Positions 37,956 through 47,919 of a stretch of DNA of 64,000 bases are shown here, piece after piece. Location: assembly GCF_904846615.1 (NCBI RefSeq), contig NZ_CAJHBK010000001.1:1550001-1614000 (forward strand). Direction: 5' to 3'. Origin of the DNA: Psychrobacter sp. JCM 18902. Its GTDB lineage: Bacteria > Pseudomonadota > Gammaproteobacteria > Pseudomonadales > Moraxellaceae. The stretch's first letter is position 1; every line of letters starts with the position of its first letter. The translations under genes and the position numbers were made by a program. The notes under the pieces are model-generated. The model was given only the letters and a program-made list of their open reading frames with translations, was not told where the DNA came from and ran no database searches.

Positions 37956-38828
37956 TTGAACACCACAAACTTGACGACATTCGTTACCGTTATGCACACT
38001 GGCAGCATCTCAGGTGCCGCAGAAAAACTGTTTATCACACAGCCTGCCGTCAGTAAACGCATCAAAAATTTGGAAGATGAATTCAACATTACTTTGTTTG
38101 ATACGGTGGGACGCGGCATTGTACCGACCCAAGCAGCCAATGAAATGCTGCCGCATGCCAAGCGTTGGCTAGAAGATTATGAGAATTTTAAGATTAATCT
38201 GCAACACTCTCAGCATATCGTATCTGGTAAATTAGTGATCGGCACCAGTCATCATATTGGCTTGCATCATTTAGCGCCTGTACTTAAGCATTTTATCCAG
38301 GCTTATCCTGCCGTACAACTAGAAGTACATTTTGTTGATTCAGAAAAAGCGCACAAAGCCGTACTCGATGGCGATTTATCATTAGCATTTTTAACACTGC
38401 CGCCCGTTTATGATAAGCGCTTGACCTATCATACGCTATGGTCAGACCCTCTTTACTTTATGACAGGTACGCTATCGCCTTTAGCGACCAAATCTAATGT
38501 GACACTAGAGCAATTGGCACGCTATCCTGCTATTTTACCGTCTGCCAACACCTTTACCAGTCAAATTACCTTGGCTGAATTCGCCAAGCACAATCTGAAA
38601 CCCTATGCCACGATGAGCACCAATCCTCTTGAGTCTATTCGCATGCTGGTTTCTGTTGGTCTGGGATGGTCTGTATTACCGCAAACCATGATTAGTCAAG
38701 ATTTAGAACGTATCGATATGGCAGACAATATAGAGTTACAACGCTATTTGGGTGTGGTTATCAATCCGAAATTGACGCAATCTAGCAGCGTTACTGCTTT
38801 GTTAGACTTGTTAGCGCCTATTGAATAA
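37956..38828 (+). CDS. LysR-family transcriptional regulator beside leuC
   Basis: A 290-residue LysR protein. The start is a TTG at 37956 with AAGGA 7 bases upstream. It gives the normal family N terminus NTTNLTTFVTVMHTGSISGAAEKL, with helix-turn-helix FITQPAVSKRIKNLEDEF (both in pieces). A longer frame upstream has no ribosome site. The remainder is a periplasmic-binding-protein-like sensor domain (LVIGTSHHIGLHHLAPVL). The divergent position next to leuC, which also occurs in Pseudomonas, suggests that it controls the leu genes, perhaps in response to isopropylmalate. This is an inference. Confidence 0.85.
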   Translation: MNTTNLTTFVTVMHTGSISGAAEKLFITQPAVSKRIKNLEDEFNITLFDTVGRGIVPTQAANEMLPHAKRWLEDYENFKINLQHSQHIVSGKLVIGTSHHIGLHHLAPVLKHFIQAYPAVQLEVHFVDSEKAHKAVLDGDLSLAFLTLPPVYDKRLTYHTLWSDPLYFMTGTLSPLATKSNVTLEQLARYPAILPSANTFTSQITLAEFAKHNLKPYATMSTNPLESIRMLVSVGLGWSVLPQTMISQDLERIDMADNIELQRYLGVVINPKLTQSSSVTALLDLLAPIE

Positions 38829-39311
38829 GATTCCCCCTTGATGAGGATTAGAGCGTGCTATGGAATCCAAAAAGCACGCTATTCGCATTTACGACCCTCA
38901 TGCGTTATAATACACTTGACGTTGTTTTCATAACAAAAATTTACTATAAGAACACTGATAGTCATATATTGAACACTTCGAGTAATATATGATGATTAAT
39001 AGTAGGTTTAATGGTTTTAAATGATTGGTTATATAGATATAGGTGGCCGATACTGATAAATGAGTCGCAAATGCGAGCAATCGATATGATGTAATATGAG
39101 ATTCTTATTGATCTCTAAGCACTGCGAATTCGTATTAGCCCTAGAACAGCATCAATCATATAAAACTAACAGCAGATATTGAATAAAAGCCATTATGTCC
39201 TACTTAATGGCTTTTTTCGTCTTTAGATATTGTTTGGGACATCGTCTTATAACACTTAATCTTTATAGTTAAAATAATTACCGCCAACCATGTTGGTTAA
39301 GGACAATTTAT
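38829..39311 (+). other. 483-bp gap with promoter-like and terminator elements before putP
   Basis: The gap contains a hairpin AGCGTGCT / AGCACGCT (38852-38880) just after lysR without a T-run, a TATAAT at 38906-38911, and a terminator at 39185-39217. No reading frame with a ribosome site is seen. A short transcript of about 300 bases ending at that terminator, or an attenuated putP leader, would fit. Confidence 0.35.
39185..39217 (+). terminator. Terminator in the leader region of putP
   Basis: AAAAGCCATTA / TAATGGCTTTTTT with a 9-base loop, followed by a T-run. It lies 95 bp before the putP ATG and about 360 bp after the lysR stop, in the direction of both genes. Confidence 0.65.
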
Positions 39312-40811
39312 ATGAACGGAGTTTCTAGTGGCGTGCTGGTATCACTTGGCGCCTATTTTTTAGTGATGATTGGTATTGGCATTTACGCTTACTTTAAGCA
39401 AGCCAATGATACTGAAGGCTATATGTTAGGAGGACGCAGTTTAGGTCCAGCAGTCACTGCACTATCGGCAGGTGCATCAGATATGTCAGGTTGGTTACTA
39501 CTTGGCTTGCCCGGCTATATGTATGCTGACGGTGTCGTGAGTATATGGATCGCACTTGGTTTGACACTTGGTGCATTTTTAAACTACCTTATCGTGGCAC
39601 CTCGCCTTCGCGTTTATACCGAAGTGGCTGACAATGCCATCACTCTACCCGATTATTTCGCCAACCGCTTTGAAGATAAGTCGCACATGCTGCGTGTTAT
39701 CTCAGCCGTGGTTATCATTTTATTCTTCACGGTTTATACTGCTGCAAGCCTAGTAGGCGGTGGTAAACTCTTCGAAAGCTCGCTCAACCTTTCTTATAGC
39801 ACTGGTCTATGGGTCACCGCTGGCGTTGTTGTCGCTTATACGTTATTCGGTGGTTTCTTAGCCGTTTCAATGACTGACTTTGTACAGGGTATCATCATGC
39901 TATTTGCGATGGTCATTGTTCCTGTCGTCGCTTTCACTGATCTGGGTGGTATTTCAGCCACCACGCAAGCGGTTAGAAATATCGATCCAAGCTTGCTTAA
40001 CATTACTAATGGTATGAGTATCCTTGGTATTGTGTCATTAATGGCATGGGGTTTGGGTTATTTTGGTCAGCCCCACATTATTGTACGTTTTATGGCCATT
40101 CGCTCAGTCAAAGATGTCCCTACTGCCCGTAACATCGGTATGAGCTGGATGATTGTCAGCCTTATTGGGGCACTGATGACAGGTTTTGCTGGTCGTGCTT
40201 ATGTGCAAAAGACAGCGATGACTTTAGATGATCCTGAGACCATCTTTTTAGTATTTACGCAGTTTTTATTCCATCCATTGGTTTCAGGCTTCTTATTAGC
40301 TGCAATTTTAGCTGCGATTATGAGTACCATCTCATCACAGCTATTGGTAGTATCAAGCTCATTGACTAAAGATGTCTATAAGTTGTTTTTTGATCAAGAT
40401 GCACCTGAGGCGCGTCAAGTATTGGTCGGCCGCATTTCCGTAATCATTGTCGCCGTTGTTGCCATTTTACTGGCGTCTAATCCAGAAAGCTCAGTATTGA
40501 ATTTGGTTTCTAACGCTTGGGCAGGGTTTGGTGCAGCATTTGGACCGTTGGTTATTTTCAGCCTAATCTGGCGCGGTATGAACCGTAACGGTGCAGTTGC
40601 TGGTATGGTGGTCGGTGCATTGACGGTTATCCTATGGATTTACGGTCCTTTCCAGATGAATGGCATGGCACTCAATAGCTGGTTATATGCTATCGTTCCC
40701 GGCTTTATCTTAAGTACAATCGCCATTTTTGCGGTAAGTATCATGACAGGCGGTCCAAAAGCCTCTGTTACTGCGAAATTTAAAGAAATGGAACTCAATT
40801 TAAATAAATAA
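39312..40811 (+). CDS. putP: Sodium/proline symporter
   Basis: A 499-residue inner-membrane transporter of the sodium:solute symporter family with about 13 hydrophobic segments. PutP signatures are YMLGGRSLGPAVTALSAGASDMSGWLLLG (in pieces, about 37-65), where the SDMSGW segment holds sodium and proline ligands. Others are ITLPDYFANRFED, YTLFGGFLAVSMTDFVQG and LAAIMSTISSQLLVVSSSLTKD. It imports proline, either as nutrient or as osmoprotectant. No putA lies beside it in this window. It is followed by a strong terminator. Confidence 0.95.
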   Translation: MNGVSSGVLVSLGAYFLVMIGIGIYAYFKQANDTEGYMLGGRSLGPAVTALSAGASDMSGWLLLGLPGYMYADGVVSIWIALGLTLGAFLNYLIVAPRLRVYTEVADNAITLPDYFANRFEDKSHMLRVISAVVIILFFTVYTAASLVGGGKLFESSLNLSYSTGLWVTAGVVVAYTLFGGFLAVSMTDFVQGIIMLFAMVIVPVVAFTDLGGISATTQAVRNIDPSLLNITNGMSILGIVSLMAWGLGYFGQPHIIVRFMAIRSVKDVPTARNIGMSWMIVSLIGALMTGFAGRAYVQKTAMTLDDPETIFLVFTQFLFHPLVSGFLLAAILAAIMSTISSQLLVVSSSLTKDVYKLFFDQDAPEARQVLVGRISVIIVAVVAILLASNPESSVLNLVSNAWAGFGAAFGPLVIFSLIWRGMNRNGAVAGMVVGALTVILWIYGPFQMNGMALNSWLYAIVPGFILSTIAIFAVSIMTGGPKASVTAKFKEMELNLNK

Positions 40812-40835
40812 GCTTATCGATATAATTATCACTAT

Positions 40836-40869
40836 AAAAAAACCTCGCCATCATTGGTGAGGTTTTTTA
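40836..40869 (+). terminator. Rho-independent terminator after putP
   Basis: AAAAAACCTCGCCA / TGGTGAGGTTTTTT with a four-base loop and one G-U pair, 24 bp after the putP stop. Confidence 0.88.
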
Positions 40870-41516
40870 TTGATGACTATTAAATATAATACCTAGGACA
40901 TTGGTACATAAGTAAGCTATGGTTATTTCTATTAGAGATCTCATACTTAGCTAATAGCGCTATAACATTTCATAATTCAGGTGTTAACTTTTCACTCAAT
41001 CATCACGCTTGTAGCCACTTATGCTATGTCATTAATCATCTAACTTGTTAGTGTAAGATATACTACTGAATAAATTTATAATGCACCTCAAATATCAAAG
41101 ATAAATGGATAAGCAGAACTACCTCAGCGAGGCTAAAGAGTTAGAGATATGGCGGTTATGATATCCATTAGCGCTGGCACAATACCGAGCACCATAGGGT
41201 CATCGATATATAAGATCATCTATAAGAAAAGATACTATTAGCGCTTAGAGGTCAATGAGTCTTGGATTTAAGTGTGTTTCAAGAAGCGTATATTTCAGCT
41301 AAAATATACTTATGATCGTAATAACTCAATGATGTTGTGGCTTATGTTTGAAGCAAATATCGTTTAATTGCGGGCAAGAAACCAATCACTGCCGTCTTAG
41401 ACATCGTCTAAAAAAAGCTGTCAAATAAATTTATTATTTTGCTAAAAACCTTTATGCACACTTTAAAGTCGTTGATTTAATGTTCTTTTATATCAATTTC
41501 TATTTCGAACACCGAT
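40870..41516. other. 647-bp non-coding gap between convergent putP and fadL
   Basis: Both neighbours end with terminators facing this region, so it needs no promoter. Short frames around 41107-41230 are broken by stops on both strands. I cannot assign a gene or a repeat. It may hold decayed sequence. Confidence 0.35.
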
Positions 41517-41517
41517 A

Positions 41518-41550
41518 AAAAAAAGCGACCCATCACGGATCGCTTTTTTT
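41518..41550 (-). terminator. Terminator after first FadL-type gene
   Basis: AAAAAAAGCGA / TCGCTTTTTTT with an 11-base loop region (partly paired), 28 bp after the stop. It closely resembles the terminator of the second FadL gene. Confidence 0.8.
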
Positions 41551-41577
41551 ATGTATTAGTACTGCTAAATATGCGTA

Positions 41578-42984
41578 TTATTTAGTGTCTTGGTAAGACA
41601 ATTTCACACCGAAGATATATCCATCATTGTCTTGAAAGTCACCAACAATTTTGTCACTTGGCAATACACCTTGGGCATCGCCGAACCATAGGTATTTGCC
41701 ACCCGCTGATACTGCCCAGTTTTCTGTCACGTTATACTTTGCACCCAAACCAGCGCTGTAATAGCCTTCGATAGGACCTAACGAGGTAACAGGGTTACCA
41801 GCACCACTATCCCAACCAACGGTACCACTAATTGCAAGTGCTGGCGCAACACGCTTGGCTAGACCAAGCTCTACTTGCCATTGATCCTCTTCGTACTCAA
41901 CCAAGTTCAAACCATCAGGTCCATAAGATCTTTTACTAACCTCATTATATAGTGGCGGCGTAATCTTAAAGTCACCCCAAGGTACCCAGCGCACTTTTGC
42001 AGTTGCTAAAGTCGTTGGGTTAATACCGGTCTGAAAATCAAAGTTTACGGATTTAGGAGTAGTAATTTCCATATTACTGGTGCGATTGGCTGCAGCTGGA
42101 TCACCAGCTAAAGCACCTGCAATGGGGTAGTTTTCAGCAATCTTCATGTTGTGGTCAATTTCAGAGCGATAGGTCAGCGCTGCTTTTAAGGCAATTTCAG
42201 GTTTGCTATAGGCAATACCAGCTATATAACCATAGTCCATATCAGGGCTGTTACGTGAGGTATAGCCAGTAGCAGGACCATAAGCCAAACCTCGTAATTT
42301 CACTTCAGACTCAATACGTTGAGCGACTGGACCACCGTATACTTGAAACTCTTTGTTGGCACCAAATTTTGCGCCAAGAATAGCTGTCAGGCTGTTACTA
42401 CGTACTTCAACATTAGTACCTTCCCCTGCATTAGCTGCTTCAGCATTTGCGATACCTACTGCTCCACGCAAACCATCTAACTGCGCTTGCTGTTCATCTG
42501 TCAAGACTCCAGCCGTTTCTCCTGGCGTGAGCGCACCTATTCCAGCCAAAGCTGCGGCATAAGTGGGAGCTTGATTGTTAGTAATAGCAGCGACAGAAGC
42601 ATCAAGATCGCCTTTCGACACAAAATTGTTGTCGCCAGTATATTGCGCTGCTGCGCCAAAGGGCTCATCATATAAGATACCAACACTAAAGGTTTCATTG
42701 ATATCTGTTTTTACACCATAACGAAAGAAATCATAATATTCAGCGATATCGCCAGTCTTATCACCTCTAACATAGGTGTTATTCGTAGGAACGTTATTGG
42801 CGCTATCATAACCACTAACATCAGCATCGATATAGGTGTAAACAGCTTCAGCATAGGTGCCATCTTGGAGGAAGGCTGTGACATCCTGACCTGAACGGTC
42901 AAGACCAGCAGCATTGGTTACGCTAGCTACAGAAAAAGCGGCAATCGCTACTGCAAGGGTTTTTAAATGAAAAGTATTGCGCAT
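41578..42984 (-). CDS. Outer membrane transport protein, OmpP1/FadL family (paralogue 1)
   Basis: A 468-residue outer-membrane beta-barrel of the FadL family, which takes up long-chain fatty acids and other hydrophobic compounds. A signal peptide ending TNAA precedes the mature N terminus GLDRSGQDVTAFLQDGTYAE. An N-terminal Asp/Ala-rich lid region (about 125-190) varies between the two copies. The barrel ends with ENWAVSAGGKYLWFGDA and GVKLSYQDTK. The paralogue at 43390 shares the signal peptide, the first 60 residues and the whole C-terminal third. Tandem duplication is clear. Confidence 0.88.
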   Translation of the reverse strand: MRNTFHLKTLAVAIAAFSVASVTNAAGLDRSGQDVTAFLQDGTYAEAVYTYIDADVSGYDSANNVPTNNTYVRGDKTGDIAEYYDFFRYGVKTDINETFSVGILYDEPFGAAAQYTGDNNFVSKGDLDASVAAITNNQAPTYAAALAGIGALTPGETAGVLTDEQQAQLDGLRGAVGIANAEAANAGEGTNVEVRSNSLTAILGAKFGANKEFQVYGGPVAQRIESEVKLRGLAYGPATGYTSRNSPDMDYGYIAGIAYSKPEIALKAALTYRSEIDHNMKIAENYPIAGALAGDPAAANRTSNMEITTPKSVNFDFQTGINPTTLATAKVRWVPWGDFKITPPLYNEVSKRSYGPDGLNLVEYEEDQWQVELGLAKRVAPALAISGTVGWDSGAGNPVTSLGPIEGYYSAGLGAKYNVTENWAVSAGGKYLWFGDAQGVLPSDKIVGDFQDNDGYIFGVKLSYQDTK

Positions 42985-43314
42985 TGTGTATCTCCAAACG
43001 TCCTTGTTGTTTTACTACTTAAATAATCAATATTTAGCATTGCTGCGCATAACTTTATGATTATAAAAGTCGTGTCCTGAGATGAATACTAATGCCTTTT
43101 TGACACTAAAACAACAATTAAAGTGCTTTATTTCCCAAATATGACTGGACAGTACAAATAAGATACACGTACAAAACTAATATCTAGTTTTTCATTCTGA
43201 TATTTTTTAAATTGCTCTCAGTATTTTTTAGAGATAGCAGGCAGATCCCTATCTGTTGTAACTTAATAATCCTAAAATACTCTAATCTTTTATTAAACTT
43301 AAACACGCTGGCAT
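42985..43314 (-). promoter_or_regulatory. Upstream region of FadL paralogue 1
   Basis: The minus-strand leader before the ATG (GGACGTTTGGAGATACACA) holds a GGAG ribosome site. It is nearly identical to the leader of paralogue 2 (44785 onward). Similar blocks such as TGACTGGACAGTA / TGACTGAACAGTA lie about 160 bp upstream of each gene and may be shared promoter or regulator sites. Confidence 0.45.
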
Positions 43315-43345
43315 AAAAAAGCGACCCAATCAGGATCGCTTTTTA
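43315..43345 (-). terminator. Terminator after second FadL-type gene
   Basis: AAAAAAGCGA / TCGCTTTTT, the same stem as the terminator at 41518, 45 bp after the gene's stop. Confidence 0.8.
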
Positions 43346-43389
43346 TTATTTAGACTATGGATTTATAAGTTAGCAAATTACAACTTACA

Positions 43390-44784
43390 TTAGTTTGCTT
43401 GGTAAGAAAGCTTCACGCCAAGTGCAAAACCATCGTTGTCTTCAAAGTTACTCACCACGGCTTTAGTCGGAATTTGGCCTTTAGCATCACCGAACCATAG
43501 ATATTTACCACCCGCTGATACTGCCCAGTTTTCTGTCACATTGTACTTGGCACCCAAGCCAGCACTGTAATAGCCTTCGATAGGACCTAGCGAGGTTACA
43601 GGGTTACCAGCACCACTATCCCAACCGACAGTGCCTGTTACTGCTAATGCTGGCGTCATGCGCTTAGCGAGACCTAGCTCAACTTGCCATTGATCTTCAT
43701 CGTAACTAACTAATGCCAAGCCTTCATCATCTTTTGTCGATATTTTACTGACATCATTGTATAGTGACGGTACGATAGCAAAATCACTCCAAGGCACCCA
43801 ACGGACTTTTGCAGTAGCTAGCATGGTAGGATTGATACCCGTCTGGAAATCAAAGTTGACTGATTCTGGCGTATTGATTTCAATATCAGAATGTCTGGTA
43901 GTCGGCAACGCTAGACCAGCGGTAGCACCTGCAGCCGTAGCAATTGGAAAAGTCTCAAAAGCCTTTGCATTATGCTTGATTTCAGAGCGATACGTCAAAG
44001 CAGCTTTAAGTGCAATTTCAGGCTTGCTATAAGCCATACCAGCGATCCAGCCATAGTCTTGGTCATTACTGATGTGAGTGGTATAACCCTTGGCTGAACT
44101 GTATGCGTCACCGCGCAATTTTACATCTGCCTTTACGCGCTGAGCCACTGGACCACCATAAGCTTGAAACTCTTTGTTAGCGCCAAATTTAGCACCAAGA
44201 ATACCAGTAATACTCTCAGTACGTACTTCTACTTGCGTCGCTTCGCCCGCTACTGCTGCTAGACCTTTAGCGGCTTCAAGACCAATAAGCTGACCTTGAG
44301 CGGCTTGTAATTCTTCAGCGGTTAAACCACCTGGATTACCTGGAGCAAGCGCCCCTTGCAATTGTGGTATTAATACGTTATCGACGTAAGCTTCGGTAAT
44401 ATTAGGGTTTTTTGTAAAGTCTTGAATGATAGCGTCACGATCACTTTCGGTAACGAAATCGTTTTGACCGTTATAATCAGCGGCGGCACCAAAAGGCTCA
44501 TCATATAAAATACCGATGCTAAACGTGTCGTTAATATCTGCTTTTACACCATAACGGAAAAAATCATAAGACTCTGCGATATCATTGAGCTTATTGCCTG
44601 ACAAGTCTTTACCACTCACATCGGCATCGATATAAGTATAAACAGATTCGGCGTAGGTGCCATCTTGTAAGAATGCAGTGATATCTTGACCTGAACGATC
44701 AAGACCAGCAGCACTAGCAACGCTAGCAATAGAAAGAGCAGCAACAGCTACTGTTAGAGTTTTCAAATGAAAATTTGCGCGCAT
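43390..44784 (-). CDS. Outer membrane transport protein, OmpP1/FadL family (paralogue 2)
   Basis: A 464-residue FadL-type barrel with a signal peptide ending SAA and the mature start GLDRSGQDITAFLQDGTYAE. It is highly similar to the gene at 41578, including KFGANKEFQ, YGGPVAQR, FDFQTGINPT and GAGNPVTSLGPIEGYYSAGLG. The main difference is the lid region (about 110-190), here rich in Gln, Pro and Ala. The two genes are in the same direction with a 405-bp spacer, and each has its own leader and terminator, so they are probably transcribed separately. The ligand is unknown. Confidence 0.88.
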   Translation of the reverse strand: MRANFHLKTLTVAVAALSIASVASAAGLDRSGQDITAFLQDGTYAESVYTYIDADVSGKDLSGNKLNDIAESYDFFRYGVKADINDTFSIGILYDEPFGAAADYNGQNDFVTESDRDAIIQDFTKNPNITEAYVDNVLIPQLQGALAPGNPGGLTAEELQAAQGQLIGLEAAKGLAAVAGEATQVEVRTESITGILGAKFGANKEFQAYGGPVAQRVKADVKLRGDAYSSAKGYTTHISNDQDYGWIAGMAYSKPEIALKAALTYRSEIKHNAKAFETFPIATAAGATAGLALPTTRHSDIEINTPESVNFDFQTGINPTMLATAKVRWVPWSDFAIVPSLYNDVSKISTKDDEGLALVSYDEDQWQVELGLAKRMTPALAVTGTVGWDSGAGNPVTSLGPIEGYYSAGLGAKYNVTENWAVSAGGKYLWFGDAKGQIPTKAVVSNFEDNDGFALGVKLSYQAN

Positions 44785-44990
44785 TATGTATCTCCAAACG
44801 TCCGCATTGTTTTACTACTTTACTTAATTTTAATAAGCAAGCAGCATCCGAGGTGGAGGATAGTAATGATTTTCGAACATTAAAACAACTGCAAAAACAC
44901 ATTATTTCATGATTATGACTGAACAGTATCTGTATCTCACAATGCGGATATAATAGTTATAAATTTTCAACCATTTAGTTTCTGCAGATA

Positions 44991-45263
44991 TTAATAATGA
45001 GGGGGTCTTTCTGCCATTACATCAAAAGGTGCAATGCCGCCTTCAGGATCCTGACTTTCCACTTGTTTATAAATCAGCTGCAACTGTCGTTGTAATGTCT
45101 GAATATCTTTATCTTGCCGCGCAATCACCTCATCGAGTCGCTCTACTGTCATCTCTAGATGCGCCATACTCATCTGTAAATCAATGATTTGTTGCGTTTG
45201 TAGATCAGCATGCACAGCTAAAGCCTCGTTCTGAGCCTTATCTTGAGGATTAAATTGATTCAT
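44991..45263 (-). CDS. slyX: SlyX family protein
   Basis: A 90-residue protein with a central coiled coil (IIDLQMSMAHLEMTVERLDEVI, in pieces) and the C-terminal PPHY that marks SlyX. Its function is not established. In E. coli slyX lies beside the peptidyl-prolyl isomerase gene slyD, but not here. The gene starts at a clear ATG after an AGAGAAAAAT stretch and diverges from uup. Confidence 0.85.
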   Translation of the reverse strand: MNQFNPQDKAQNEALAVHADLQTQQIIDLQMSMAHLEMTVERLDEVIARQDKDIQTLQRQLQLIYKQVESQDPEGGIAPFDVMAERPPHY

Positions 45264-45504
45264 ATTTTTCTCTGAATTATCATAAACATAAGACTGCTAG
45301 GATTCATTAATAAAATGGCTCGATGACCGATAAAAAGTAGCAATTAGATGACGATGCTCTTTATAAAATAGCAGCCGTTAATAAAAGCTATAAATAGTGC
45401 GGATAAAATCATTTACGCTCACTACAGTCACGTGATGGCATGTTATACTGCTCGCAATTTTGCAGCAACCCCTACCTCACTATTATATAAGCTTAAGATA
45501 TTCT

Positions 45505-47448
45505 ATGGCTCTGATACATTTAAAAGATATCCACCTTGCTTTTGGCGTCGCTCCTGTTCTTGATGGCATTGATTTTGCTATTGAAGCAGGTGAACGTGTC
45601 TGTTTAATTGGCCGTAATGGCGAAGGCAAATCCACCTTATTTAAGCTAATTAACGGCACCTTACAACCTGATAGCGGCGAAGTCATTATCAATAGCAGCG
45701 TGCGCGTGGCGATGCTAGAACAAGACGTTCCTGAGACAAGCGGACGTATCCTAGACATCGTTATGGGTGGTAGCAGCCGCACGGCTGAGCTGCTTATCAA
45801 CTACAATGCCCAAACTGACTTATGTGCCAATGGCGACATGGATGCTTGTGAGCGTATGGCCGATTTGCAGCATGATATCGATGCGGTACACGGTTGGGAT
45901 TTAGAGCGCGAAGCCACCCGCCTGATCAAAACCATGGGGCTGGATCCAGATGATGATTTATCTTCATTATCAGGTGGTCGTAAGCGCCGTGTACTACTAG
46001 CACGCTCATTGGTCACCAAACCTGATGTACTGCTGCTCGATGAACCAACCAACCATTTAGACGTTGATAGTATTGAATGGCTAGAGCGCTTTTTATTGGA
46101 TTGGCAAGGTTTGACCCTACTATTCGTGACCCACGATAGAGCATTTGTCAATAAACTATCGACGCGCATCATTGAGCTAGATCGTGGTCAATTGACCAGC
46201 TATGACGTCACTCAAGGCGAAGGTGGCTATGCACGCTATCAAGAGCTAAAAGAGCTGCAGTTACTCGCTGAAGAAAAAAATAACGCCAACTTTGATAAAA
46301 AACTGGCGCAAGAAGAAGTATGGATTCGCCAAGGTATCAAAGCCCGTCGTACCCGTAATGAAGGCCGTGTCCGTGAGCTAAAAGCTTTACGTGAAGAGCG
46401 TAGTGATCGCCGTGAGCAAGTCGGTAACGTTAATATCACGATGGGTCAAGGCGAGAAAAGCGGTAAACTTGTCTGTAAAGTCAAAAACTTACATCTTGAG
46501 TATGATGGCAACGTATTGGTTGATAATTTTACAACCACTATCATGCGCGGCGATAAAATCGGTATTGTCGGACCCAACGGTGCGGGCAAAACCACACTGA
46601 TTAAAGCCCTACTCGATATGTCTGATGACGAAGTTACCAAGACTGGTAGTGTTGAATTAGGCACTAACTTAAAAATCGCTTTCTTCGACCAGTTGCGCGA
46701 TCAGTTAGACCTTGAAGCCAGTGTGGCGCAAAACGTCTCTGAAGGCTCGGATTTCGTCGAAGTGGGTGGTCGTAAGACACACATCATGAGCTATCTACAA
46801 GATTTCTTATTTGCCCCAGAGCGTGCGCGTACCCCAGTCAAAGCATTATCAGGTGGTGAGCGTAACCGCGTGCTACTTGCCAAGCAGCTATTAAAGCCTG
46901 CCAACATTCTGGTACTTGATGAGCCAACCAACGACTTGGATATGGCGACACTTGAGCTACTAGAAGAGTCCGTCGCCAGCTTTGGCGGTACGATTTTGCT
47001 CATCAGCCATGACCGCTCATTTATGGACAATGTCGTTACCTCTACTTGGGTATTTGACCAAGATGAAGACGGCAAAGGTATCGTTAAAGAGTATGTCGGT
47101 GGTTATCAAGAATACTTGGTACAGAAAAACCGTGAGCAAGCAGCACACGCGGCTAGAGCACCAGCCAATAATGCAAATACTGCCAGTAAAGTTACCAATA
47201 ATACAACCGCAGCAAAACCTAACAAAGCTGCCAAAAAGCTCAATTTCAATGAACAGCGTGAACTGGACAATTTGCCAAAAGAAATCGCTGCATTAGAAGC
47301 TGAGCAAGCCCAATTGCAAGAGAAACTGGCTGATGGGTCATGGTTCACCACTGACGTTAATGCAGCGACTGCCGCAAGTGAGCGCCTACTGACGATTGAA
47401 GATGAGATGATGAGTAAGCTTGAGCGTTGGAGTGAGCTTGAGAGCTAA
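45505..47448 (+). CDS. uup: ABC-F family ATPase Uup
   Basis: A 647-residue soluble protein with two ATP-binding cassettes and no membrane segments. Walker A motifs are GRNGEGKST (about 36) and GPNGAGKTT (about 355). Signatures are SLSGGRKRRVLLA and ALSGGERNRVLLA, with Walker B LLLDEPTNHLD and LVLDEPTNDLD. The inter-domain linker is charged, and the C-terminal coiled coil (NFNEQRELDNLPKEIAALE, in pieces) is preceded by an Ala/Asn-rich hinge. This matches Uup, an ABC-F protein linked to ribosome function and transposon excision. The ATG at 45505 begins MALIHLKDIHLAFG, the family start. Confidence 0.92.
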   Translation: MALIHLKDIHLAFGVAPVLDGIDFAIEAGERVCLIGRNGEGKSTLFKLINGTLQPDSGEVIINSSVRVAMLEQDVPETSGRILDIVMGGSSRTAELLINYNAQTDLCANGDMDACERMADLQHDIDAVHGWDLEREATRLIKTMGLDPDDDLSSLSGGRKRRVLLARSLVTKPDVLLLDEPTNHLDVDSIEWLERFLLDWQGLTLLFVTHDRAFVNKLSTRIIELDRGQLTSYDVTQGEGGYARYQELKELQLLAEEKNNANFDKKLAQEEVWIRQGIKARRTRNEGRVRELKALREERSDRREQVGNVNITMGQGEKSGKLVCKVKNLHLEYDGNVLVDNFTTTIMRGDKIGIVGPNGAGKTTLIKALLDMSDDEVTKTGSVELGTNLKIAFFDQLRDQLDLEASVAQNVSEGSDFVEVGGRKTHIMSYLQDFLFAPERARTPVKALSGGERNRVLLAKQLLKPANILVLDEPTNDLDMATLELLEESVASFGGTILLISHDRSFMDNVVTSTWVFDQDEDGKGIVKEYVGGYQEYLVQKNREQAAHAARAPANNANTASKVTNNTTAAKPNKAAKKLNFNEQRELDNLPKEIAALEAEQAQLQEKLADGSWFTTDVNAATAASERLLTIEDEMMSKLERWSELES

Positions 47449-47919
47449 CGTTAGCGACTAAAGCGATGTTTTATAAAACTTGAAGTTTGATAAAACATAA
47501 AAAGTAATGAAATAATCACCGTTTTGTTCTTATAAAGCGGTGATTATTGGTTTACGACTACTTACATAGCAGTTAGATAGTGAAAGTTAGTGAACATTAC
47601 CTTAATTTCGAGTATCATTCGCTATTGCAAAATATCCTTATTAATTATAAGGTCATCACGCTTATAATCCTTGCCAAAAAATCTATGTGAGACATTGATA
47701 ATGCAGCTATTTTGCATCAATTCTCCTATTCAACCTTAGAGTATGTTCTATCAAGGTTGCTTTATTTTTAACGCAATAATTTATTTTATCACCGAAATAG
47801 CTTAGAATAGCAACAATTAGCAAAATTAGGCACAGCCAAAGTGGCTTGATATTGTACATTTTCTAAGCCACAAACCCAGTGTGGGATAATCCCATTTCAT
47901 TCACCTGGAGGAAGTATTA
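47449..47919 (+). other. 471-bp spacer before petA
   Basis: A hairpin AATAATCACCG / CGGTGATTATT (47511-47548) lies after uup but has no good T-run, so it is a weak terminator candidate. The petABC promoter must lie to its right. A strong GGAGGAAG ribosome site directly precedes petA. No gene seen. Confidence 0.4.

Noticed and set aside
40870..41516. Transposase remnant or unknown gene in the putP-fadL gap
   Set aside because: Short fragments look vaguely protein-like but are broken by stops in all frames, and no family motif or inverted repeat ends are found.
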